From: Allorhodopirellula heiligendammensis
GTDB taxonomy: Bacteria; Planctomycetota; Planctomycetia; Pirellulales; Pirellulaceae
DNA length: 64,000 nucleotides
Direction of reading: 5' to 3'
Assembly: GCF_007860105.1 (NCBI RefSeq)
Contig: NZ_SJPU01000003.1
Location: forward strand, 868,001 to 932,000
The position numbers and the translations under genes were made by a program. Numbering within the stretch: position 1 is the stretch's first letter; each line of letters starts with the position of its first letter. The notes beneath the pieces are model-generated. The model saw only the letters and a list, made by a program, of their open reading frames with translations. It made no database searches and was not told where the DNA came from. Of this stretch, positions 9,646 to 16,819 are shown piece by piece.

Positions 9646-10893
9646 TTAAAAACCGTCGCTGACAATTTCGTGCGACGCTCGGGTTCCCAAGGCGCCCCAC
9701 AAATCGTACGGGCTCGGCGAGCCAGGGGCGTTGTCTCCAGTGCCACCGAGCCACACGTTGCTGTGGTGATGGACGCCGCCCACGATCGACTCCGTGATGA
9801 ATTTGATCGCGCCGTCGCCCATCAGTACGTGGACGCCGCCCTGGTGTCGACTACTCGCCGATGCCACACCGTGCGAGCTCGCCGAGTTGCCACCGAAGCA
9901 GACCTCTTGGTTCGGTGGGCGGATCGTGTTGAATCCACTGAATGCTGCGCCGCTGGCGGCCCAGCGAAAACCGCGTCCCTCTTCATTCGGAGCGAGCGTG
10001 ATCGCACCCGGCAGCCAGAATTGCGGTCGTGTAGCGTCATTAAAGCCTTCGTCGAGACAGGCATCCGGATCGTCCCGGAGCATCTCGCCGGGTGGGGAAT
10101 CAAAACCAATCCCCGGGCGTGTGCGAATGTCATTGTCGCCGAGATCGGTCGCGATCTCGCCGACGAAAATCGTATTGGACAGCCCGTCGAGCACATCGCG
10201 AAGTCTCGTCGATTGATGCGAGATAAACGCTCCCCGGCAGGCCGCGGCAGCCTGTTGAGCGTGGGTGCTCAAATTGCTCATCGAGTACACGGTGCGATTG
10301 ACGATGCCGAGCGGGCCTTGATCCATGTAGTGCAGCGAGTCGCCCAGGCAGGCGGCATAGTTGGTGCGTCCGAAACTAGGCAAACCGACACCCGGATCGC
10401 TCGGGCAACGCAGAGTGGCAATCTCGGTGGTCCAGGGTGCGTAAGCTACCGCAGTTGTTTCGGGGCCCATCGCGGGCCACGGATTGGGCGCCCCGCCATT
10501 GTTTGCCAAAGGATTGCTGATTTGTTGCCACAACGCCTGTTGTTCCATGAACGGGGTCAGCCCGACCCAGATCGAAAGGTCCATGCGATTGGTGGTATTG
10601 GTGTCCAACGCGGCACCGTCACGCCAAGTGCCGCCGCCGTGCATCGGTAGTTGCTGATAGGCGGATTGATAGTTGTGGATGCTCAGCCCGAGTTGTTTCA
10701 GATTGTTGCTACAGCTCATCCGCCGGGCCGCCTCACGTGCAGCCTGAACGGCGGGCAGCAGGAGACCGACGAGGACGCCAATGATGGCGATCACGACCAG
10801 AAGTTCGACGAGCGTGAAAGCGCGGCGAGATCCGGTGTTGATGGGTTGAGCGGGCTGGTCAGGCACCTGCAAATGGGGAAGCGACGTGTGCAT
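9646..10893 (-). CDS. DUF1559 prepilin-like protein
   Basis: 415 residues from ATG at 10893, with AGAGAG upstream. The prepilin motif is AFTLVELLVVIAIIGVLVG near residues 25-43 (F26, E30), followed by the planctomycete hallmark AAREAARRMSCSNNLKQ and the DUF1559 body; the C-terminus has the family block GGVHVLMGDGAIKFITESI. DUF1559 proteins are exported, probably processed by a prepilin peptidase, and may form pseudopilin-like surface structures; planctomycetes have many copies. It is convergent with ruvB. Its first 80 residues are nearly the same as those of the DUF1559 protein encoded at 36314-37537. Confidence 0.93.
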   Translation of the reverse strand: MHTSLPHLQVPDQPAQPINTGSRRAFTLVELLVVIAIIGVLVGLLLPAVQAAREAARRMSCSNNLKQLGLSIHNYQSAYQQLPMHGGGTWRDGAALDTNTTNRMDLSIWVGLTPFMEQQALWQQISNPLANNGGAPNPWPAMGPETTAVAYAPWTTEIATLRCPSDPGVGLPSFGRTNYAACLGDSLHYMDQGPLGIVNRTVYSMSNLSTHAQQAAAACRGAFISHQSTRLRDVLDGLSNTIFVGEIATDLGDNDIRTRPGIGFDSPPGEMLRDDPDACLDEGFNDATRPQFWLPGAITLAPNEEGRGFRWAASGAAFSGFNTIRPPNQEVCFGGNSASSHGVASASSRHQGGVHVLMGDGAIKFITESIVGGVHHHSNVWLGGTGDNAPGSPSPYDLWGALGTRASHEIVSDGF

Positions 10894-10982
10894 AAAATGG
10901 CTCTCTGATGAATATTGTGTGGATAAATGTTCAGGTGATTGGCGGTCGATCGTTCGACTTTGTTGCCGCAGTCGTGAGCCGA

Positions 10983-11027
10983 GTGCCGTCAGGCACCGGG
11001 CAATAACTCCTGCCCGGTCGCTTACGC
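10983..11027 (-). repeat. 45-bp palindromic intergenic repeat, copy 1
   Basis: The copy starts GTGCCGTCAGGCACCGGG and ends GCCCGGTCGCTTACGC, exactly 45 bp. It contains two inverted repeats: GTGCC/GGCAC at the left and CCGGGC/GCCCGG across the variable centre. Copies of the same length lie at 15279-15323 (opposite orientation, very similar at both ends) and 19745-19789 (diverged). It looks like a REP-type element; it lies upstream of the DUF1559 gene. Confidence 0.7.
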
Positions 11028-11155
11028 ATTTCGGTTCACTCAATCGATGTGCCCCTAGCCATGGGCAATAAAATGGGCCGGGCTAGGCCGATGGGGGCGG
11101 ATCTCGAATGCACGCGGCGCACGAACATCCAGCAATCACTCAGGGCAGCGGCGAC

Positions 11156-11599
11156 TCAAACCGCAGCAGGTGGTCCACGCGAGAGTGCGAAGCCATAACG
11201 CTCCGCAGGCAGCCAGCAAGACTCAGCCAAGACGCCCGACTTAGCGTCAACGTCGAAGCTCCAGGCGGCTTGATCGGTGATCTGCGACGCCACCAAGCTC
11301 TGAGCCACACAGCCAGCACAGAGTGCAGCGCAGTGATGTGAATGGGTGCGGGATTGTTCGATGAAGCCATCGGCATCCGTTGGATGCTCGGCCGCATCGT
11401 GCTCGCAACCGCAGGCGTGCGCCGGTTCGCATTTACTAAGAACCGGATGGAGATGCTGGTGAGCGAGCGAATCACAACATGCGCCACCAACGGCGTGACT
11501 GTGCGTCTCAACCTGACTCGCATGATGGTGGGCGGCTGGCAATAACCAGCCCCCGACCAGATAGGCGATGAGCGTCAGGTGGGTGAGAAACCGCTGCAC
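11156..11599 (-). CDS. His/Cys-rich exported protein of unknown function
   Basis: Not a family I recognise. From GTG at 11599 it is 147 residues; a GTG at 11674 would add 25 residues but puts the signal peptide far inside. Residues 2-20 form a hydrophobic signal or anchor segment (QRFLTHLTLIAYLVGGWLL). The following 75 residues carry about 14 His and 8 Cys, in clusters such as AAHHH, ACC, CEPAHACGCEH and HSHHCAALCAGC, which suggests metal binding at the cell surface or periplasm. Upstream, at 11722-11748, is an imperfect 27-bp palindrome that could be the binding site of a metal-responsive repressor. Function is inferred from composition only. Confidence 0.6.
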   Translation of the reverse strand: MQRFLTHLTLIAYLVGGWLLPAAHHHASQVETHSHAVGGACCDSLAHQHLHPVLSKCEPAHACGCEHDAAEHPTDADGFIEQSRTHSHHCAALCAGCVAQSLVASQITDQAAWSFDVDAKSGVLAESCWLPAERYGFALSRGPPAAV

Positions 11600-11721
11600 G
11601 AAAGGTGGCCTGTCAGAACTCAGGAGAGAGGGATTTTTGCGGGTGCGCGCAGGTGCAACCCGCGCAACCCCCACAATATGTCACGCACCTACTACGACGA
11701 GAAGTCCAAAATCGTTCTAAA

Positions 11722-11748
11722 TCGTGAGGATTTACTAGATTATCACGA
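11722..11748. promoter_or_regulatory. 27-bp imperfect palindrome, candidate operator
   Basis: The arms are TCGTGA and TCACGA with an AT-rich centre that is itself largely symmetric (19 of 27 positions agree with the reverse complement by eye). It lies in the AT-rich gap upstream of the His/Cys-rich gene on the minus strand. Size and symmetry fit a dimeric repressor of the Fur/Zur or MerR type, but no consensus is matched exactly. Confidence 0.4.
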
Positions 11749-11889
11749 AACAACGATTCCTCTAGCAGGTGCGAGGATCTCCAGTTCTCAGTAAGTCTGC
11801 GGGCCAAAGGTCCAGCAATTTGCCTGGCCCCGTCTGCAGCCCCGTCTGCAGGGCTGAGGAAATCTGAACACGTTTCCTGCGACGGCGAA

Positions 11890-14475
11890 TCACCGCTCAC
11901 CTCCATCGATCGTGATCATATTCTGAATCTGCTCGCGGTCAGGTTGCTCTTCTGAGTTCACACTGCCGTCGGCCCGAGCGTACATCGCGGGTGAAAAGAA
12001 TTCGGGGTATTCATTCAGGTCCTCAGGGGCCGTCCAAGGAACGGTCTTTTTTGATTCCACGACCAAGATCGTGTTTGAGGTGCCGTCGGTGATGTCCCGC
12101 AGTTTGGTACCGCCTTTCTTTTCCATCAACGCATTCTCGGTGGTGAGGCCGAGATAGTTTGTGTGGCCCTGGGGTTGGTCACGGGGGGCCCGGGGGCTGC
12201 GGTAGATTTCCGGCATTCTATCCAGCAGGGTGAGGTTATACGTGCTGTCCCACGGTTCGGTGAATCGATAGGACTCAAATAGCTCCGCTTGATCAATTAA
12301 GGGCAGGATCGCCACACGCCAGCTGAACGGCTGGATTTGTTTCCCTTCCTCCACCGGACCGGCTCCGAGCACATTCTCCGTTCCAGGAAATTGATCATAT
12401 CTGGCGGTGAAGTTATGGAAGCCAATCGCGATCTGCTTCAAGTTGTTTGAAGATCTTGTGGTTTTGATCGCAGCGTCGGACTTGCTCACAACGTCGCGCA
12501 TCTGCTTGGGCCCCATGGATTGTGACTGGACGATGAACATCAATGCTTTGACATAGGGATCGTTGTAGTTGAGGCGGTGGTCCCCGAGTACGGCGCGATT
12601 ATCGGCTTGCGTTACTGGAAAATGGCCGACGCGTTTGAAGTTCAGCGTGTTGGGTCGAACCGTCTGCGCTGGGGGCAGACCCATCACATCGCCATCGGTT
12701 TTGACGGGCTGCGTGATGACCGAAAAGGACTGATCGATATCCTGAGGGGTTGGTTGGCTCAGTATGAGAGGCGTCTTCGCGGACTCAAACTCGAGGCGAA
12801 TCAACGTGTCGCGACTATCGTGTTGAGTGCCGAAGTTACCATAGGAAAAATCTTGCAGGTCCGTGCTGACTGTCGCCACGTAGAACTGGAAACCATCAAA
12901 GTAGGCGAGTACTGCTTTCTCCGTTTCCGGCGTCCTGTCGCTGGGGGAGGTAATTCGCCAGATGCCCTGCAGTTGGTCGGTAAGTTGTTGGGCCGCGTTC
13001 ACGCCCCGCGAAAGTGTATCGTTCCCGGAGTGCGGTTTGGGTTGCGGGTGCGGCACCTCCTCCGCATCCGGTTGGATGGCCTGCTCGTCGGCGGCTATAT
13101 CCGTCCCTGCCACAAGCTCGATATTTGTGCCCGGTCCGATGGGCAGCGTGACTTCGCTTCCGTCGGGATATTTGATCTTGAGGAACATGCCCAGCATGAG
13201 CCCTGCCAAAAGTCCGAAGAATCCGCAAGCGATCGCCATCACTCGCGGAACAGGACGGCGCAGCCAAGATTGGGAGGCGGCTGCAGTCGAAATTGGTAGT
13301 GGACGTGGGCTCGGTAGGGAAGCGTCCGCTTGCCTGACGAGTTGCTGCAGATCACTGCCGCGAGCGAAACGAGAAAGGGTCTTGGCGACTTCGCCGGGTG
13401 TGCTTGGCCGTCGGTCAGGTGATTTTTCCAACATCGTGTCGACGAGCTTGGCGACTTCGTTTGGGCAATTCGGCAATCGCGATTGGAGACTCGGTGGTCG
13501 CGCCGAGACGTGTGCGGTCAGCTTGGCAAACGAGGTCGGGTATTCTTCGGATTCAAATGGAGCGTGTCCGGTCAGCAGCTTGAAGAACGTGCAGCCGAGG
13601 GCGTAAACGTCGCTGCGACTGTCGGCATCGTGAGCATTGGCAACCTGTTCGGGAGCGACGTAATCCGCGGTTCCCATTGTTTGACCAGTGGCCGTCAGCT
13701 CGACTTCGGGGCCCACATGAAATCGTGCTAAGCCCAGGTCGAGGAGTTTCACTTCGCCACTGCGACTGATCATGATGTTGGATGGTTTGACATCGCGATG
13801 CACAAAGCCTTGGTCGCTGGTGTATTCCAGAGCGGCGGCTACTTTCAAAATCACCTCGGACGCATTGGCAAGTGACAGTGGGCCCGTCCTCGCGACGATT
13901 TGATGCAGGTTTCTGCCATCAATGAATTCGGTCACCAACACGGCCAGCCCGTCGACTTCTCGGGCATCGTGGGCCGTGACGATATTCGGATGGCTGAGTT
14001 GTCCGACTGCGCGCATTTCCGCATCGAACCGGCTGCGGGTCTGGGAATCGGTAAAACGATGATCGGCGATGACTTTGAGGGCCACTTCACGCCCCAGTTT
14101 GGTGTGGCGAGCCAGCAGGACGCGGCCCATGCCCCCGTGCCCGATCTGCCGAATGATTTCATATTCGCCGAGCTGCGCGGGGAGCTCCATCAGCGGCAAG
14201 CCGTCGTCGGTTTCATCGGCTTTTGCGAGTGCGCCGAGCGCCTTGGCCAAGGCGATTCTGCATTCGGGTTCGCGGCCGAACTCCGCGTGCTGGTCGTCGG
14301 CGCGAAGATCGACAATCAGCGAATCCTTCCCGTCATCGACGGCGTTCAGCTCCGATTGGCACTCCATACAGTCCTGCAGGTGCTCGTAGATCAGCTGGGA
14401 ATCGTCGTCCGGCAGACGCCCGCAGGAATACGCGTGGAGGAGATCGTGGGAGGGGCAGTGAGTGGCGGTCATCAT
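11890..14475 (-). CDS. Ser/Thr protein kinase with N-terminal zinc anti-sigma motif and C-terminal DUF1559 domain
   Basis: 861 residues from ATG at 14475, chosen for GGAG six bases upstream; the frame is open to 14736 but that part overlaps the divergent sigma gene. Order of parts: a ZAS-type H-x3-C-x2-C (EHLQDCMEC, H32, C36, C39); a Hanks-type kinase at about 102-370 with GHGGMG, VALK (K134), HRDVKPSN (D228), DLG (D246) and APE; one membrane helix at about 411-433; an extracytoplasmic region; and a DUF1559 domain (SSNNLKQIAIGFHNF onward). All catalytic residues are present. The membrane topology puts the zinc motif and the kinase inside and DUF1559 outside. The adjacent divergent ECF gene is the obvious partner. 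Confidence 0.9.
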   Translation of the reverse strand: MMTATHCPSHDLLHAYSCGRLPDDDSQLIYEHLQDCMECQSELNAVDDGKDSLIVDLRADDQHAEFGREPECRIALAKALGALAKADETDDGLPLMELPAQLGEYEIIRQIGHGGMGRVLLARHTKLGREVALKVIADHRFTDSQTRSRFDAEMRAVGQLSHPNIVTAHDAREVDGLAVLVTEFIDGRNLHQIVARTGPLSLANASEVILKVAAALEYTSDQGFVHRDVKPSNIMISRSGEVKLLDLGLARFHVGPEVELTATGQTMGTADYVAPEQVANAHDADSRSDVYALGCTFFKLLTGHAPFESEEYPTSFAKLTAHVSARPPSLQSRLPNCPNEVAKLVDTMLEKSPDRRPSTPGEVAKTLSRFARGSDLQQLVRQADASLPSPRPLPISTAAASQSWLRRPVPRVMAIACGFFGLLAGLMLGMFLKIKYPDGSEVTLPIGPGTNIELVAGTDIAADEQAIQPDAEEVPHPQPKPHSGNDTLSRGVNAAQQLTDQLQGIWRITSPSDRTPETEKAVLAYFDGFQFYVATVSTDLQDFSYGNFGTQHDSRDTLIRLEFESAKTPLILSQPTPQDIDQSFSVITQPVKTDGDVMGLPPAQTVRPNTLNFKRVGHFPVTQADNRAVLGDHRLNYNDPYVKALMFIVQSQSMGPKQMRDVVSKSDAAIKTTRSSNNLKQIAIGFHNFTARYDQFPGTENVLGAGPVEEGKQIQPFSWRVAILPLIDQAELFESYRFTEPWDSTYNLTLLDRMPEIYRSPRAPRDQPQGHTNYLGLTTENALMEKKGGTKLRDITDGTSNTILVVESKKTVPWTAPEDLNEYPEFFSPAMYARADGSVNSEEQPDREQIQNMITIDGGER

Positions 14476-14661
14476 GGTATTCTCCAGGGAATGCGTGTCG
14501 AACTCAAGCGACGGGGAAAACCGTCTGGATGATGAACGACGGGCGCTGACACCACTTTTGCAAGAATTTCGTAATCGAGGTCTTGAATTAATCGAGGTTG
14601 TGATCCCGGCCGCTGGCCCGTCGTGACTCACTCCAGCAACCGTCCGTGTTAGGATCTCGGT

Positions 14662-15270
14662 ATGAGTGACACCCGATTTCCAACGCCGCCCGAGCATCCG
14701 ACGCTGTCGACGTTCTGCTTGGACGGTGTTCAGCAACTCGATCCGCGGCAGTGGAGCCGTCTGGTGGAGACATTTGGACCGATTGTCTATCGTTGGTGCC
14801 GTGTCGCCGGCGTCCCCGAGTCGGAGGCCGCTGACTTAGTCCAGAACGTCTTCGTTTCGGTCGCCCGCAAGATCCCAGCGTTTGAGCGGCAAAAAGATGC
14901 GGGCAGCTTCCGATCCTGGCTGGCCACGATCACACGCAACCAAGTCCGCGATTTTTTTCGCCAAGCATCGCGGCGAGCGGATGCTCAGGGCGGCACCGCC
15001 GCGCAGCGGTGGATGCTCGATCAGGTCGATCACCTGGGTGACTCGATCGATGGCGGTTCCATTAGCGCACCCCTGTTAAAGTCAATCTTAGAGACTGTCA
15101 GAGCGGAGTTTGAGGACGTCACATGGCAGGCCTTCTGGCTGACGACGATTGAGAATCAACAACCGTCGTTGGTGGCCGAGCGAACGGGGCTCTCGTTGGT
15201 GAGCGTGTACCAGGCAAAGTCTCGGGTGCTGAAGCGTTTGCGAGCGGCGGCTAGCCAGTGGCTGGAGTGA
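14662..15270 (+). CDS. ECF-type sigma factor linked to the kinase gene
   Basis: 202 residues; ATG at 14662 preceded by AGGA eight bases upstream. Region 2 is clear (VYRWCRVAGVPESEAADLVQNVFVSV, with the helix DLVQNVFVSVARKI and SFRSWLATITRNQVRDFF); region 4 shows LVAERTGLSLVSVYQAKSRVL. It is divergent from the kinase gene, with starts 187 bp apart, the arrangement seen in planctomycete ECF groups linked to Ser/Thr kinases. Inference: the kinase's zinc motif sequesters this sigma factor and phosphorylation or DUF1559 sensing releases it. Confidence 0.9.
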   Translation: MSDTRFPTPPEHPTLSTFCLDGVQQLDPRQWSRLVETFGPIVYRWCRVAGVPESEAADLVQNVFVSVARKIPAFERQKDAGSFRSWLATITRNQVRDFFRQASRRADAQGGTAAQRWMLDQVDHLGDSIDGGSISAPLLKSILETVRAEFEDVTWQAFWLTTIENQQPSLVAERTGLSLVSVYQAKSRVLKRLRAAASQWLE

Positions 15271-15278
15271 GCCGAGAC

Positions 15279-15323
15279 GCGTAAGCGGCCGGGCCGACCA
15301 CCTTACCCGGTGCCTGACGGCAC
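15279..15323 (+). repeat. 45-bp palindromic intergenic repeat, copy 2
   Basis: It begins GCGTAAGCGGCCGGGC and ends CCCGGTGCCTGACGGCAC, 45 bp, the reverse complement of the copy at 10983-11027 at both ends, with a different centre. It starts nine bases after the sigma-factor stop, so it may be transcribed as a 3' stem-loop. Its right end is the first unit of the tandem array that follows. Confidence 0.7.
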
Positions 15324-15426
15324 GCAGCGCAATCTACCCAGTGCCTGACGGCACGCAGCGCAATCTACCCGATGCCTGACGGCACGCAGCGCAATCTACC
15401 CGGTGCCTGACGGCACGCAGCGCAAA
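15311..15426 (+). repeat. 31-bp tandem repeat, about 3.7 units
   Basis: Units start at 15311, 15342, 15373 and 15404, each TGCCTGACGGCACGCAGCGC followed by a short AATCTACCC linker and one or two variable bases. Every unit carries the small hairpin GTGCC-TGAC-GGCAC. There are no unique spacers, so it is not a CRISPR array. It looks like a local amplification of one half of the 45-bp element that abuts it. Confidence 0.85.
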
Positions 15427-15663
15427 ATCACAGGGAATTGGCGGGGCCGGGCAGCGAACAAAATGGCAACGGCCTGCGTCCACTGGAAAATCGGATTTGG
15501 TTGCAGGGAAATTGACACGTGGGCAAAAACTGTCTGGTGGGAAGCGGTTGCTGCCCGCCTCCCCCCTTCCCCAATCGCCCGATCGCATGATAATCCTGCA
15601 CCGAAGGCGCGATCGGAATGCGCCTGCAACCCATTTTAACCCCACTGCTGATCGATAAAGACC

Positions 15664-15840
15664 ATGCCTGGAACTGAACGTCGTCGTGAAATCTCCCGCT
15701 TGCGGGCCCGTCGCAAAAAAACCTCCCAACTGCTCAATCGCGTCAAGGCAGGCACGATCGATAAGGCGGAAGCGGCTCGCAAGCTCCGGCGCATGACCCC
15801 TGGCGCCGATGCGATCATCAAGCGTGAAGGCCTGGCGTAA
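15664..15840 (+). CDS. small basic protein, DUF6800-like
   Basis: 58 residues, beginning MPGTERRREISRLRARRKK and ending MTPGADAIIKREGLA. Strongly basic N-terminal half followed by an Ala/Lys helix. The R-R-E-I...R-R and L-R-R-M-T-P-G-A pattern resembles the short planctomycete family DUF6800, of unknown function. It is 57 bp ahead of the ABC transporter gene on the same strand. The opposite-strand open frame over the same bases is a shadow. Family assignment from memory, moderate confidence; that the gene is real is more certain. Confidence 0.7.
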   Translation: MPGTERRREISRLRARRKKTSQLLNRVKAGTIDKAEAARKLRRMTPGADAIIKREGLA

Positions 15841-15896
15841 CAACGCGGCCCAGTTTCATTTCATCTGATCCTCTTTCCCCTTCGGACATCGACTCG

Positions 15897-16724
15897 ATGG
15901 CAGAACCTGCACGCCAACCCGATTCGGCCGCAATCGAGCTTTCCAAACAATCGTCTCCCACTGCCGGGGCCTCGGCAGCGAAAACGGCATCCCCGTCGAC
16001 CACGATGATCGAGGCGGTGGGGCTGAGCAAGTTCTACGGCCCGTTTGCTGCCGCCCGTGACGTATCGTTTAGCGTCAAGCAGGGTGAGCTGGTTGCTTTT
16101 CTCGGCCCCAATGGGGCGGGCAAGAGCACCACGATGAAAATGTTGACCGGCTACATCGCCCCGAGCGAAGGCTTCGCCAGGATCGCTGGGCATAACATGA
16201 TGGACGACCGCATCGCCGGCAGCCATCGGTTGGGGTACCTGCCCGAAAACGGGCCGCTGTATCCCGAGATGACGCCGATGGGCATGCTGGAGTTCTTTGC
16301 CGATGCTCGCGGGCTGCCGAGTGCGACCAAGAAGGATCAAATCGACAAGGTCATTGATATTTGTGACCTCAGTTCAGTGATCTACAAGCCCATCAGCAAG
16401 CTATCCAAGGGCTTCAAGCAGCGCGTCGGGATGAGCCAAGCATTGTTGCACGAGCCCGATGTGTTGATTCTTGACGAGCCGACCGCTGGACTGGATCCCA
16501 ACCAAATTCGCGGTGTTCGCCGAACGATGCGGAAGCTCAGCGAGACCAAGACCATCCTGCTCTCGACCCACATCCTCCAGGAAGTCGAAGCGATGGCGGA
16601 CCGCGTTATCCTGATCAACGAAGGTCGCAAGGTTTATGACGGTGAGGTGGAAGGCCTTCGCGCGGCCGGTCACGGTGACGTCAACGAAGCCTTCCATGAA
16701 CTGACCGGTCACAGCGAGAGCTGA
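15897..16724 (+). CDS. ABC transporter ATP-binding protein (GldA-like)
   Basis: 275 residues. Walker A GPNGAGKST at 70-78, signature LSKGFKQRVG, Walker B VLILDEPTAGLDP, and the H-loop in LLSTHILQEVEAMADR. The first 36 residues are a polar Ala/Ser-rich extension; an ATG at residue 37 is an alternative start. With the permease/GldG fusion and DUF4340 protein that follow, it forms the Gld-type ABC system, found in many bacteria that do not glide. The substrate is not known. Confidence 0.92.
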   Translation: MAEPARQPDSAAIELSKQSSPTAGASAAKTASPSTTMIEAVGLSKFYGPFAAARDVSFSVKQGELVAFLGPNGAGKSTTMKMLTGYIAPSEGFARIAGHNMMDDRIAGSHRLGYLPENGPLYPEMTPMGMLEFFADARGLPSATKKDQIDKVIDICDLSSVIYKPISKLSKGFKQRVGMSQALLHEPDVLILDEPTAGLDPNQIRGVRRTMRKLSETKTILLSTHILQEVEAMADRVILINEGRKVYDGEVEGLRAAGHGDVNEAFHELTGHSES

Positions 16725-16819
16725 CCCCGGCCTGGTCTCTCGCAGCGAGTTTATCTCTCGTTCGCAGCGAGTCGTTGCTTCTCATTCGATCCCACCTCTC
16801 CACTTTTTCAATCGTCCCC

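Noticed and set aside
12577-13299. 240-codon plus-strand open frame
   Set aside because: Antisense to the kinase's extracytoplasmic region; no signal or family.
15311-15426. Possible CRISPR array (regular 31-bp repeats)
   Set aside because: The units are contiguous tandem copies; there are no unique spacers of constant length between conserved repeats.
15334-15843. 169-codon minus-strand open frame
   Set aside because: Overlaps the tandem repeat and is antisense to the convincing 58-codon gene at 15664-15840.
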